Shown piece by piece: positions 41,513 to 50,025 of a stretch of DNA of 64,000 nucleotides. This DNA comes from Paenibacillus_AB sp036577625 (GTDB lineage: Bacteria > Bacillota > Bacilli > Paenibacillales > NBRC-103111). Positions within the stretch are counted from its first letter, which is position 1. Every line of letters starts with the position of its first letter. The notes beneath the pieces are model-generated. The model had not been told where the DNA came from. It ran no database searches and worked only from the letters and a program-made list of their open reading frames with translations. The position numbers and the translations under genes are program-made. Location: positions 364,356 to 428,355 of the forward strand of contig NZ_JARBDC010000001.1 of NCBI RefSeq assembly GCF_036577625.1, in the 5' to 3' direction.

Positions 41513-42028
41513 TTATTCCGGTTTTACCAGGAACAAGGTTTGTCCGTACTCGACCAGCTGCCCGTTCTCGACGAGAATGTCGACGATTTCTCCCTTGACC
41601 TCCGCCTCGATCGGATTCATCAGCTTCATCGCCTCCAGGATGCATACCGTCGTCTTCTCGCTGACGCGGTCGCCGATGCTGACGTACGGCGCGGCGCCCG
41701 GCGCCGGAGCGGCGTAAAACGTGCCGACCATCGGAGAAACGATTTTGTGCAGTCCCGCCGCCGGATCGGCGACCGGGGCCGCTGCCGGAGCGGTAGCGGT
41801 CTCTGCCGGCGCCGCGGCCGCCTGCTGAACGGGAGGAGCGTATGTAACGTGCGATGCCGCCTGAACGGGCTGAACGGGAGCGTGCGTAACGACGACGGAT
41901 TCGGTTTTATTCGGTTTACGGATCAAAAGGCGGGCGCCTTCGTTTTCGATTTCCAATTCTTGTACGGTCGTCGTATCGACGAGTTTGATCAATTCTTTAA
42001 TTTCGCTGAGCTTGAACATCTTTTTCAC
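41513..42028 (-). CDS. accB: Biotin carboxyl carrier protein AccB
   Basis: 171 residues. N-terminal segment (LSEIKELIKLVDTTTVQELE), a Pro/Ala linker, and the biotinyl domain with EAMKLMNP carrying the biotinylated Lys near 135. Works with AccC and a carboxyltransferase encoded elsewhere. AAGGAG ribosome site. Promoter candidate at 42075-42080. Confidence 0.94.
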   Translation of the reverse strand: MKKMFKLSEIKELIKLVDTTTVQELEIENEGARLLIRKPNKTESVVVTHAPVQPVQAASHVTYAPPVQQAAAAPAETATAPAAAPVADPAAGLHKIVSPMVGTFYAAPAPGAAPYVSIGDRVSEKTTVCILEAMKLMNPIEAEVKGEIVDILVENGQLVEYGQTLFLVKPE

Positions 42029-42074
42029 TCCTTAGGGCGATTGTGAAGCGTTTACTGAAACGGGCAATGCTTGT

Positions 42075-42080
42075 ATTATA
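42075..42080 (-). promoter_or_regulatory. Candidate -10 of the accBC promoter
   Basis: Perfect TATAAT on the minus strand 47 bases upstream of the accB ATG. The -35 region is poor (TTTTGC at 17 bases), so confidence is moderate. Confidence 0.4.
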
Positions 42081-42175
42081 TCACAACCGCTACGGGCGCA
42101 AAACAACATTTGTGGACGGACCGGCGCGGAGGCGGCATTCGCGGGTCTTGACGAAACGCCGGTTGCTCCGCCGCA

Positions 42176-42226
42176 CAAAGAAAGACGCCGCCGTCCCCGC
42201 GCGAATCGGCGGTTTTCGGAGCGTCT
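42176..42226 (-). terminator. Probable terminator of the spoIIIA operon
   Basis: On the minus strand AGACG and CCGCCG pair with CGGCGGCGTCT after spoIIIAH, followed by TTCTTTG. The T-run is interrupted, but the stem is strong and correctly placed between spoIIIAH and accB. Confidence 0.5.
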
Positions 42227-42312
42227 GTTCGACTGTTCGGGACCCGGGGCGGCGGCCGGCCGCGCGAGGGCGGCCGTTTCCGTTTCGGCCCGGGGCGGTC
42301 CGGCGGCTTCGA

Positions 42313-43044
42313 TTATTGCACGTATTGGACCGTCACTTTGTCCGGCGTGACATTCAGCTCTTTCATGACGAGATCGACGATCGTCACGCCCTGGCTGCGC
42401 TCCAGCTTGGCCGACTGCACGATCACCTTCCATTTGCCGCTGTCCTGCAGTACGATCGCGTTTTGAAAATCTTTGCCGAGCTGATCTTCGACGTTCATCA
42501 CTTTTTCGTCCATATCCTGCAGCTTTTGCACTTCGGCGAGCGCCTTTTCGACTTCCTCGTTCGATTTTTTGGAATCGACGGAGACGGCCATCCACTTTTC
42601 AATCTCTTTCGACAGCTGCTCGCTGCGCTTCATATGAAGCGATCGGAAGAAATCGTTGCCCGAGGTCGCTTGGGCCGAAGCGGACACCTGCTTCAGCACT
42701 TCCTCGTCCGTTTTGGCCGAGGCGCCCGTTTGCTGGCTTTGGGCCGTTTTGTCCGCAGCCGCCGACGGATTCGCCGACGTTTTGTCGGTCGTCGCCTTGG
42801 CGTCGGAAGCCGCTTTGTCCGCAGCGGCTTTGTCGGCGGCCGCTTTGTCTGCTGCGGCTTTGTCCGTCGTCGCGTTCGCGGAGCCGCTCGTCGCGATCGT
42901 GTCGACCTTGATTTCGGTGCCGGCCGCCTGCTGGTTCGTCAGATCGAGATCGTTCACGTCTTCGGTAAACAAGTAATACGCGGAAAGCACCACCATCAGG
43001 CTGAGCATCGATACGAGCCAAACCGTTTGTCTTTTCGTATTCAT
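42313..43044 (-). CDS. spoIIIAH: Stage III sporulation protein AH
   Basis: 243 residues, mother-cell half of the SpoIIIAH-SpoIIQ channel. One N-terminal helix (TVWLVSMLSLMVVLSAYYLF), then an Ala/Asp/Lys-rich repeat region of about 60 residues (TTDKAAADKAAADKAA-type) and a C-terminal YscJ/FliF-like ring-building domain (SNEEVEKALAEVQKLQDM; VVQSAKLERSQG). The AADK repeat is longer than in B. subtilis and may vary in length. Last gene of the operon, 58 bases after AG. Confidence 0.9.
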   Translation of the reverse strand: MNTKRQTVWLVSMLSLMVVLSAYYLFTEDVNDLDLTNQQAAGTEIKVDTIATSGSANATTDKAAADKAAADKAAADKAASDAKATTDKTSANPSAAADKTAQSQQTGASAKTDEEVLKQVSASAQATSGNDFFRSLHMKRSEQLSKEIEKWMAVSVDSKKSNEEVEKALAEVQKLQDMDEKVMNVEDQLGKDFQNAIVLQDSGKWKVIVQSAKLERSQGVTIVDLVMKELNVTPDKVTVQYVQ

Positions 43045-43102
43045 CGCTTCGTTCCTCCTCGGATCATCTTTTCGTTTTCACCGCGACCGCAAACTATCGC
43101 GA

Positions 43103-43738
43103 TCATTGCTTCCTGGGCAGCACCGATATTCGGTGCGCCGGGACGTCCAATCCGCGGCCGACCGCCTCCGCGATCATTTGCTTGACCGTCATGTTTTCGG
43201 CGCCTTTGGCAACGACGACAACCCCCCTTATGCGCGGCTTTATTTTTTTTAACACGAGCGGAGTTTGTCCGCCGGAAGCTTCGTACAGCACGACTTCTCC
43301 GCTTCGCGATATTTCGGTGATATGGCGGGTCGATCCGTTCTGGTCTTTCTCGTTCGTAATTTGCTGCGTTTCCTTCGAGTTGGACTGGACGATCGTCTCC
43401 TCCGTCGAATCGATCGTGACGAGCACTTCGACGTCCCCGACCGCGACGACCTTTTGCAAAATGGCTTTGATCGCGTCTTCGTACGCATGCTCGTATTCGC
43501 GAAAGCCCGCTTTGTCGTTCGGATCTTTGGACGCGAACGTTTGCTGCGCCGGAGGCGAAGGCGCTCCGCCTTGACCGTCCGGTTGTCCGACCGGTATGAC
43601 GTGCAGAAACGAACCCAGAATCATGAAGGCGACTCCGAGCAGACCGAGCAGCATGAGCCAGCGGAACGTGTTGACGCGCTTCCCTCCTCCAGGCCCGCCG
43701 CCGACCCGCTCTTCCAGCCATTGCAGCCATTTCGCCAT
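43103..43738 (-). CDS. spoIIIAG: Stage III sporulation protein AG
   Basis: 211 residues, a single helix (RWLMLLGLLGVAFMILGSFL) and a soluble domain that builds a secretin-like ring in the intermembrane space (DVEVLVTIDSTEETIVQSN; GVVVVAKGAENMTVKQMI). Follows AF by 4 bases. Part of the feeding-tube complex connecting mother cell and forespore. Confidence 0.9.
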   Translation of the reverse strand: MAKWLQWLEERVGGGPGGGKRVNTFRWLMLLGLLGVAFMILGSFLHVIPVGQPDGQGGAPSPPAQQTFASKDPNDKAGFREYEHAYEDAIKAILQKVVAVGDVEVLVTIDSTEETIVQSNSKETQQITNEKDQNGSTRHITEISRSGEVVLYEASGGQTPLVLKKIKPRIRGVVVVAKGAENMTVKQMIAEAVGRGLDVPAHRISVLPRKQ

Positions 43739-43742
43739 GAGT

Positions 43743-44456
43743 TCACCTCGCTTTCTCCAGCTCCGATTCGTACAGCAGCGTCACTTCGTCCCGGCCCAGC
43801 TGCCATTGCCGCCATACTTGCTCGTACATGCGTTCTTTCGCGTCGATTTGTTGTTTCGTCAGCTTGCTTTCGTCCGGCTTCGTCTTCGGCTCCGTCCCGC
43901 CGACGCGAATATCGATATGGACGGGCTCGACGGCGGCGATCGGCTTTCGTTGCGGCGCTTCCGCCTCCGAAGGGGAAGAGTCCGGACGTTGTATATGATC
44001 AAGGATCACCTGCATATGCTTCATGCTCGGCGTTCCGTTGTTGTCGTAGCTAAGTTGCAGCTTCACCTGCTTCACCCGCACGCCCGCGTCGTTTCCGAAG
44101 CTGCGCTGCAGCTCGGCGGCCAGCTCGCTTTCCATCAGCCTTTGCGCCTCGCCCCGGTCGTTTTGCCGCCACCGCTCCGCGTCCTGCATGATCGCCTGCA
44201 GCGGCTTCATCGCGGCGAACGTTCGGCTGTCGGCGGCGTCCCCGAGCTGCTCGACGGAGGCCACTATTTTTTGCGCGTCCCATTTTTGCTTGAACAAGGA
44301 CAATAGCGGCGACAGCAGCGCGAGCAGGATGAACAGGCCGAGCACGGTGCGCACGTACCGCTGATACGCGTTGTTCGGAAGCAGCAGTTCGACGAAGGCG
44401 GCCAGCAATACGACGACGACGATTTCCTTTAGCCACCCGCTGAGCCAAGCCATCAT
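43743..44456 (-). CDS. spoIIIAF: Stage III sporulation protein AF
   Basis: 237 residues. Two N-terminal helices (WLKEIVVVVLLAAFVELLLP; TVLGLFILLALLSPLLSLF) and a soluble ring-building-like domain (VKQVKLQLSYDNNG). In the complex it lies in the mother-cell membrane. Tight spacing on both sides (4 and 25 bases). Confidence 0.88.
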   Translation of the reverse strand: MMAWLSGWLKEIVVVVLLAAFVELLLPNNAYQRYVRTVLGLFILLALLSPLLSLFKQKWDAQKIVASVEQLGDAADSRTFAAMKPLQAIMQDAERWRQNDRGEAQRLMESELAAELQRSFGNDAGVRVKQVKLQLSYDNNGTPSMKHMQVILDHIQRPDSSPSEAEAPQRKPIAAVEPVHIDIRVGGTEPKTKPDESKLTKQQIDAKERMYEQVWRQWQLGRDEVTLLYESELEKAR

Positions 44457-44481
44457 GGGAAGCGCCTCTCTTCCTTTTCAT

Positions 44482-45660
44482 TCATCTCATCATGACGGAC
44501 ACGTTGCCGGCGGCGATAATGATCGTCACGGCCAAGAAAAACATGAACCCGACGGCGGCCACCGCCGCGAACACGTAAATGAGGCTTTTGCCGATCGTCT
44601 GCAAGCATTGGATGATCGGGTTCGAGCCGAGCGGCTGCATGACCGCCGCGGATACGTTGTAGATGAGCGCAAGCGCCATAATTTTCATGGCCGGGAACGC
44701 GCACAAAAACACGATGATGACGACGCCGGACAGGCCGACCGCGTTTTTCACGAGAAGCGAAGCGCCGATGACGGTTTCCGAAGCGTCCGAGAACAGCCTT
44801 CCGACGACCGGGACGAAATTGCCGGTCAAATATTTGGCCGTCCGGATCGTCACGCCGTCCGCCACCGCCCCCGTTCCCCCCTGGATCGAGATGACGCCGA
44901 GGAAGACGGTTACGGTAATGCCGAGCACCGTCAGGCTGATCGTGCGAAGCAGGTTGGCGAGCTGCGTCACCTTGTACTTGTCGCTGATCGAACTGACGAT
45001 GTGCAGCACGGCCGAAAAAAACAGCAGCGGAAACACGAACGAGTAGATCAGCGTGCCGACGGCGTGAATCATGAACACGATGAGCGGATGGAGCACGGCG
45101 ACGGAGGCGACGTTGCCCATCGAGCCGAGCAGCGTCAGCATGAGCGGGACCATCGCCATCATGAAATGGATCATGCTCGTGATCGCGTCCTTCGCGTAGC
45201 CGATCGCCACACTGAAGCTGTTGATCGCGATGAGCAGCAGCACCAGGTACGTGATTGCGTAGGCGATTTTGCTCACATTGTTTCGTTCGAACGCGCTCTG
45301 CAGCGACTCGAGAATCATGCTGAACACGGTCAGAATGACGATCGATGCCAGCAGCTTGCCGCCGATGAGCACTTCGTGCAGCATGAATTTGCCCGCGGCT
45401 GTCAAAATCGAGCGTACGCTGAAGCCTTCTCCTCCCGGAACAAGCACATCGATAAAGCTGGGTGGCTTCTCGTCGGGAAAATAGGCGCCGTATTCCTTCG
45501 TCAGCCGGTTCCAGTACGTTTCCACCTGGTCGGTCGGAAGCCGCTGCGCCTGCTCCCGGATGATCGCCTCGGCCGGAGAGTCGGCATACGCGGCCGCGCC
45601 CGAGAGAAGGATGCATACCAGCAGCGCGGCGGCCGCCCATCCGCGAATGCGATGCCTCAT
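44482..45660 (-). CDS. spoIIIAE: Stage III sporulation protein AE
   Basis: 392 residues. A cleavable-type signal (RGWAAAALLVCILLSGAAAYA) followed by seven or so membrane helices, several very Gly/Ser/Thr rich. Polytopic core protein of the SpoIIIA channel. The ATG at 45660 was chosen; a TTG 12 bases before it is possible. 51-base gap after AD. Confidence 0.9.
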   Translation of the reverse strand: MRHRIRGWAAAALLVCILLSGAAAYADSPAEAIIREQAQRLPTDQVETYWNRLTKEYGAYFPDEKPPSFIDVLVPGGEGFSVRSILTAAGKFMLHEVLIGGKLLASIVILTVFSMILESLQSAFERNNVSKIAYAITYLVLLLIAINSFSVAIGYAKDAITSMIHFMMAMVPLMLTLLGSMGNVASVAVLHPLIVFMIHAVGTLIYSFVFPLLFFSAVLHIVSSISDKYKVTQLANLLRTISLTVLGITVTVFLGVISIQGGTGAVADGVTIRTAKYLTGNFVPVVGRLFSDASETVIGASLLVKNAVGLSGVVIIVFLCAFPAMKIMALALIYNVSAAVMQPLGSNPIIQCLQTIGKSLIYVFAAVAAVGFMFFLAVTIIIAAGNVSVMMR

Positions 45661-45710
45661 CAACCGTTTCAACTCCCGTCTCCGCTTAAAAACCGGTTTG
45701 TTCGAACGCC

Positions 45711-46100
45711 TCAGGCGGGCAGCAGCTTGACCACCGTTTCGATAATGACGGTTATGATGGGAATCGCCATGACCATGATGAGCACTTTGCCGGCCAGCTC
45801 GATTTTCGAGGCGACCGATTCGAGTCCCGAATCGCGCACGATTTGCGCGCCGAATTCGGCGATGTAGGCGATGCCGATAATCTTCAAAATCGTTTTGAGA
45901 AACATGACGTTAATGTTCGTAAGCGCCGACAATTGCTCCAGGACGCCGATGACGGCCGCGATTTTGCCGAGCAAAAACAAGAAAATGTAAATGCCGGTTA
46001 CCGTGATGAGCAAAAAAGCGAACAACGGCTTATGCTCTTTCAGCACGAGCGTCAAAATCGCCACGATCAGTCCGAGGCCGACGATTTGTATCATTTCCAC
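45711..46100 (-). CDS. spoIIIAD: Stage III sporulation protein AD
   Basis: 129 residues, highly hydrophobic, about three to four helices (QIVGLGLIVAILTLVLKEHKP; FLKTILKIIGIAYIAEFGAQI). Homologous to AC in build. The GTG at 46100 has CAGG 8 bases upstream; a GTG at 46109 would add three residues and better match the B. subtilis N-terminus. Confidence 0.9.
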   Translation of the reverse strand: MEMIQIVGLGLIVAILTLVLKEHKPLFAFLLITVTGIYIFLFLLGKIAAVIGVLEQLSALTNINVMFLKTILKIIGIAYIAEFGAQIVRDSGLESVASKIELAGKVLIMVMAIPIITVIIETVVKLLPA

Positions 46101-46184
46101 CCGGATCACCTGCCCTGCGTTTTGCGGACTGTCCCGTTATGACGCGGATCGCTTCGCGGACTCGGGCGCTTTTTCGCCATCGCC

Positions 46185-46388
46185 TTACTGGAACAAAAAG
46201 ATCGTCTTGATTTCCTTGAACAGATCGTCCAGCAGGCTTACGACCATGAACAGGACGACGACGAAGCCGATCACCGTCACCCAGTGCGCCATATCTTCTT
46301 TGCCCATCTGCTTCAGGACGGTATGGATCATCGCGATGATGATGCCGATCCCGGCGATTTGAAAAATCGCGTTCACGTCCACGTTCAT
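46185..46388 (-). CDS. spoIIIAC: Stage III sporulation protein AC
   Basis: 67 residues with two helices (IFQIAGIGIIIAMIHTVLKQ and WVTVIGFVVVLFMVVSLL). Start at MNVDVNAIF, as in the usual 68-residue protein. 14 bases after the AB stop. Membrane component of the SpoIIIA complex. Confidence 0.92.
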   Translation of the reverse strand: MNVDVNAIFQIAGIGIIIAMIHTVLKQMGKEDMAHWVTVIGFVVVLFMVVSLLDDLFKEIKTIFLFQ

Positions 46389-46402
46389 TTCCCGCACCCC
46401 TT

Positions 46403-46921
46403 CTAGTACATCAGAATGACGACGAAAGCTCCGGCCAGCACCCCCAGGCTTCTCCACATTTTCTCGTAGCGTCTTTGATCTTCCCGGGCGGCTTGCTCTT
46501 CGGCCTGCAGCAGGCTGACGGCGAGTCGCAAATGCTTCGTCTGGTCGTCGCGGTCGCTGATGCCCAAAGTAAAGCTCAACTGGCTCAAGATTTCCCGTTC
46601 ATTCGATGATAGGGCGGTCTGTTTCCAACAAGCGTCCACCGCTTCCCGCCAGCTTTCGGCGGCCGTCTTGCCGTTTGCCGCGAGCATCGGCTCCGCCGCC
46701 ATCCGAAACATCGCGGCGAGCTGCGGCTCGAGCTGGTCGGCGATGCGCGCAAGCGCCTCCGGCAGCGGCGTGTAGCCGTAGTTCATTTCCGTTTCGAGCC
46801 GCTGCAGCGCGTGGACGAGCCCGCGTATTTGGCGCGGGCGGCGGGCGTAAACGGACGCCTTCGCGAAGCCGATCGCCGTGCCGGCGAGCAAAACGAGCAT
46901 CGCTCCGATCAGCTTCAGCAT
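46403..46921 (-). CDS. spoIIIAB: Stage III sporulation protein AB
   Basis: 172 residues. N-terminal helix (LIGAMLVLLAGTAIGFAKA), a soluble helical domain like type II/IV secretion GspF (RGLVHALQRLETEMNYGYTP) and a C-terminal helix. Overlaps spoIIIAA by 7 bases. Proposed inner-membrane partner of the AA ATPase. Confidence 0.9.
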   Translation of the reverse strand: MLKLIGAMLVLLAGTAIGFAKASVYARRPRQIRGLVHALQRLETEMNYGYTPLPEALARIADQLEPQLAAMFRMAAEPMLAANGKTAAESWREAVDACWKQTALSSNEREILSQLSFTLGISDRDDQTKHLRLAVSLLQAEEQAAREDQRRYEKMWRSLGVLAGAFVVILMY

Positions 46922-47916
46922 GGCGCTCTCCCGCTTTCCGTCAAGGTGCGCGCGTTCAGCTCGGCGAGCTTGCGGCCGGAAGCGTCGCGCACCGTAAAAC
47001 GGGCTCCCGTCTGGCGGCTTCTCGTCAGCTCGACGACCCGGGAAAAGACGCCGTCCTCCAGCAAGCGCCGCATGACCGGTCTGTCGCGGACGTCCGATGC
47101 GTCGCGCCCGTGCGCGGTGGCGAAGACGCGCACGCCGGCGTGCAGCGCTTCCTGCAGGGCAACGGCGTCCTCATGGCGGCCGATTTCGTCGACGACGAGC
47201 ACTTCGGGCGACATGGAACGAATCATCATCATCATCCCTTCGGCTTTCGGACATCCGTCCAGCACGTCGGTACGGGGACCGACGTCGAACGTCGGGACGC
47301 CCTTCACGCATGCCGCGATTTCCGACCGCTCGTCGACGATTCCGACGCGCTGCCCGCTTCCCGGCGCATTCCCCCGGACCGCCCCTTCGCTGACCGTCCG
47401 GGCCATGTCGCGGATGAGCGTCGTCTTTCCTTGGCGCGGCGGCGAGACGATCAGCGTCTGGTGCACCGTTCCGGCGGACTCGTCCCAAACGGCCGGAAGC
47501 AGCTCGCGAGCGATGCCGGGAACGGCCCGGGCGATCCGGATGTTGAAGCTGCCGACATCGCGGATATGCTTCACTTCGCCCCGCTCCAGCACCGTTTTGC
47601 CGGCCAGTCCGACGCGATGGCCTCCGGCGATCGTAATGTAGCCCCGGCGCAGCTCCTCCTCGTACGTGTACAGCGAATGTCCCGTCAGCAGGTCGAGCAG
47701 CTTCAGCCCGTCCTCTTTCGACGGTCGGTAGCCCCGGGACGCCTCAAGGGTCAGCGCGCCGTCCGGCGAAACGAATCGCGATTCGCCCCCGACGACCACT
47801 TCGAGCGGCCGGGCTTCCCTAACCCGTATTTCCTCCAGCCGGTCGCCGGCCGCCTCCGGCAGCCTTTCTATCAATCCGCGAATGCGTGCCGGCAAAAAAG
47901 GTAGAATCGGTTGCAT
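46915..47916 (-). CDS. spoIIIAA: Stage III sporulation protein AA, secretion-type ATPase
   Basis: 333 residues. ATPase core resembling type II/IV secretion motors: Walker A SPPRQGKTTLIRDMAR near 170, Walker B EVLVVDEIGRHED near 245. Start MQPILPFLP at 47916, GGAGGAG upstream. First gene of spoIIIAA-AH, with a candidate sigma-E promoter at 47958-47985. Confidence 0.93.
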   Translation of the reverse strand: MQPILPFLPARIRGLIERLPEAAGDRLEEIRVREARPLEVVVGGESRFVSPDGALTLEASRGYRPSKEDGLKLLDLLTGHSLYTYEEELRRGYITIAGGHRVGLAGKTVLERGEVKHIRDVGSFNIRIARAVPGIARELLPAVWDESAGTVHQTLIVSPPRQGKTTLIRDMARTVSEGAVRGNAPGSGQRVGIVDERSEIAACVKGVPTFDVGPRTDVLDGCPKAEGMMMMIRSMSPEVLVVDEIGRHEDAVALQEALHAGVRVFATAHGRDASDVRDRPVMRRLLEDGVFSRVVELTRSRQTGARFTVRDASGRKLAELNARTLTESGRAPC

Positions 47917-47940
47917 GATGACGCGGCTCCTCCCCCGGTT

Positions 47941-47985
47941 TGTCCGGGATACTCTCATCTATATGCCCGGACAAGCGCATTATTC
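47941..47985 (-). promoter_or_regulatory. Candidate sigma-E promoter of the spoIIIA operon
   Basis: On the minus strand GAATAAT (47979-47985) and CATATAGA (47958-47965) are 13 bases apart, close to the sigma-E pattern. The -10 is flanked by a 9-bp inverted repeat TTGTCCGGG/CCCGGACAA (47940-47948 and 47966-47974). In B. subtilis spoIIIA is sigma-E dependent; here it is a motif call. Confidence 0.4.
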
Positions 47986-47987
47986 CT

Positions 47988-48254
47988 CTATTTTTTGAGT
48001 ATGCCTATGAAAATGCAGGCGACGCCGACGCCGACCCAAGCCATTTTGGCGAACGACAGCTTGTCGGCCAGTCCTACCAGACCGATCGTCGTCGTCGTTA
48101 GAAGAGTCAAAGGGCCGACGACGGCGAGTCCGGAATTGACGAGCAGCGCTTTGTCGATCTGGTTCAGTCTCAGCATGATCAGCGCGGCGATAATTTCGAG
48201 GCTGCCGGACATGAGCCGGAGCGACGCCATGCTCATGACGATTTTGTTGATCAT
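47988..48254 (-). CDS. yqhV: YqhV family protein (DUF2619)
   Basis: 88 residues with three hydrophobic segments (SLEIIAALIMLRL; LLVNSGLAVVGPLTLLTTTTIGL; MAWVGVGVACIFIGIL). Matches the YqhV family by pattern and its position just upstream of spoIIIAA. ATG at 48254 with AAGGAGGAG. Function unknown. Ends 71 bases before spoIIIAA. Confidence 0.82.
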   Translation of the reverse strand: MINKIVMSMASLRLMSGSLEIIAALIMLRLNQIDKALLVNSGLAVVGPLTLLTTTTIGLVGLADKLSFAKMAWVGVGVACIFIGILKK

Positions 48255-48344
48255 CGCTTGGTTCTCCTCCTTAACGTTCGTTTTTCCCATGTTATGCGGG
48301 CACGTCCCATTTTAGGCATACCGGGCACCCTGCTCCGGGCAAAT

Positions 48345-48373
48345 GCATATATTGCTCCGAGACCACATACAAA
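48345..48373 (+). promoter_or_regulatory. Candidate sigma-E promoter for comA-comB
   Basis: GCATATA (48345-48351), 14-base spacer, CATACAAA (48366-48373): a close match to the sigma-E consensus, 26 bases before the comA ATG. It implies mother-cell expression during sporulation. Confidence 0.5.
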
Positions 48374-48398
48374 TCCTTACAGCGAGGAGACTTGTTTT

Positions 48399-49223
48399 AT
48401 GGACGTAACTTCACGGCTGGAGTGGCATCCGCTTTTGCAGGATCCGACGCGCTGCCGATCCGTCAAACCGCGCGCAAGCGGGATTACGATGGTGATCGAC
48501 AAAGGTCTGGGGCTCCACGCTTTCGAAGATCTGCTTCAGACGGCGGCGCCCTACGTCGACCTGCTCAAAATCGGCTTCGGCACGTCGCCGCTGTATCCGA
48601 CCGCGCTGCTGAAACGGAAAATCGAGCTCGCCCGCGAGCATCAAATCGACATTATGCCGGGCGGCACGTTTCTGGAAGTGGCCGTCGCGCAAAACGCGGT
48701 GGCGGAATTTTTCGATATGGTGCGGCGGCTCGGTTTCAATGCCGTCGAAGTGTCGGACGGCACGATCGAGCTCGAACGGCTCCGTCGAAACGAGCTGATT
48801 CGCCGCGGCCGCGAAGCCGATTTGAACGTATATACGGAGTACGGGAAAAAGCTGTGGGGTTCGACGATCGATGCGGAGCAGCTGCTCGAAACGGTGCTGT
48901 TCGACGTGCAGCACGGGGCGTCTCTCGTCACGATCGAGGCGCGCGAATCGGGGACGGGGGTCGGCATTTTCGACGGGGACGGTCAATGCCGCGACGAGGA
49001 GCTGCTGGACATTCAAGCGATGCTGCCGGATCCGGGGCGGCTGTTATGGGAAGCGCCGCTCAAGCAGCAGCAAATCGATTTGCTGCGGACGCTGGGCCCG
49101 TCCGTCAATTTGGGGAATATCGCTCCGCAAGAAATATTTTCGTTGGAAACGCTGCGCAGAGGTCTTCGTTCGGATACGTTCCGGGACCCCCGGCGGAACG
49201 GCGGGACTTTGCAGCCGGAGTAG
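48399..49223 (+). CDS. comA: Phosphosulfolactate synthase
   Basis: 274-residue TIM-barrel enzyme adding sulfite to phosphoenolpyruvate. Motifs: GITMVIDKGLG near 28, YVDLLKIGFGTS near 52, IDIMPGGTFLEVA near 85, GFNAVEVSDGTI, and EARESGTGVGIFD. B. subtilis YitD is the counterpart. GCGAGGAGA ribosome site. With comB forms a sulfolactate route; 3-sulfolactate is a known major solute of B. subtilis spores, fitting the sporulation-type promoter. Confidence 0.9.
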   Translation: MDVTSRLEWHPLLQDPTRCRSVKPRASGITMVIDKGLGLHAFEDLLQTAAPYVDLLKIGFGTSPLYPTALLKRKIELAREHQIDIMPGGTFLEVAVAQNAVAEFFDMVRRLGFNAVEVSDGTIELERLRRNELIRRGREADLNVYTEYGKKLWGSTIDAEQLLETVLFDVQHGASLVTIEARESGTGVGIFDGDGQCRDEELLDIQAMLPDPGRLLWEAPLKQQQIDLLRTLGPSVNLGNIAPQEIFSLETLRRGLRSDTFRDPRRNGGTLQPE

Positions 49224-49242
49224 ACAAAGCGAGGGATCAGGC

Positions 49243-49953
49243 ATGCTGGTGGACGTCATCCCGTGTGTAAACGAAGCGAGATCGGATGACTTGATTCAAA
49301 AAACGGTTATCGTGATCGACGTGCTGCGGGCTACGAGCACGATCGTGACGGCGCTCGAGCACGGCTGCGCGGCCGTCGTTCCGACGGAAACGGTCAACCA
49401 GGCGAAGCAGTGCCAGCAGGAAGGCGATCTGCTCGGCGGCGAACGGTTTTGCAAAAAAATCGCCGGATTCGATTTCGGCAATTCTCCGGCCGAATATTCG
49501 ACGCCGGCCGTTGCCGGGAAGCGGGTCGTGCTGACGACGACGAACGGGACGCGCGCGATCCAGAAGTCGCAGCGCGCCGGACGGATGCTCGCCGGCTGCC
49601 TGCTGAACGCGGAAGCCTGCGCCGAAGCGGCTTACTCGTTCGGACGGGATATCGTCATTCTGTGCGCCGGAACGCAGGACGAATTTTGCCTCGAGGACGG
49701 ATTATGCGCGGGGCTGCTCGTTCGTTACTTGCAGCAGCTTGGCGACGGGCGGCTGCAGGCGAACGATTTCGGCAGCGCCATGCTGCACGCGTTCGACGCG
49801 GTTCAAGGCGGTCTCGAGGAAGCGCTTCTTTCGTGCGCGAGCGGCAGACGGCTCGTCAAGCTCGGGCACGAAGACGACGTGCGTTTTTGCGCGCGAACGA
49901 ACGTGTACCGGCTCGTTCCGGTTTGGAAAGATCAGTCGCTCGTCCGGTTCTAA
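49243..49953 (+). CDS. comB: 2-phosphosulfolactate phosphatase
   Basis: 236 residues. ComB family pattern IVIDVLRATSTIVTALEHGC near 25-45, TTTNGTRAI near 100, LLNAEACAEAA, ILCAGTQDEFCLEDGLCAG near 145. Removes phosphate from the ComA product to give sulfolactate. Follows comA by 19 bases with AGCGAGGGA upstream of ATG. Confidence 0.9.
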   Translation: MLVDVIPCVNEARSDDLIQKTVIVIDVLRATSTIVTALEHGCAAVVPTETVNQAKQCQQEGDLLGGERFCKKIAGFDFGNSPAEYSTPAVAGKRVVLTTTNGTRAIQKSQRAGRMLAGCLLNAEACAEAAYSFGRDIVILCAGTQDEFCLEDGLCAGLLVRYLQQLGDGRLQANDFGSAMLHAFDAVQGGLEEALLSCASGRRLVKLGHEDDVRFCARTNVYRLVPVWKDQSLVRF

Positions 49954-50025
49954 TCCGATTGCGGACGTTCATACAATAACGAAGAATAGGTTGTCTACAC
50001 TCCAGAAGGACAAGGGGTTTTTCGT

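Noticed and set aside
40133..42046. Long open frame antisense to accC-accB
   Set aside because: Shadow of two well-conserved genes, no ribosome site or recognisable domain.
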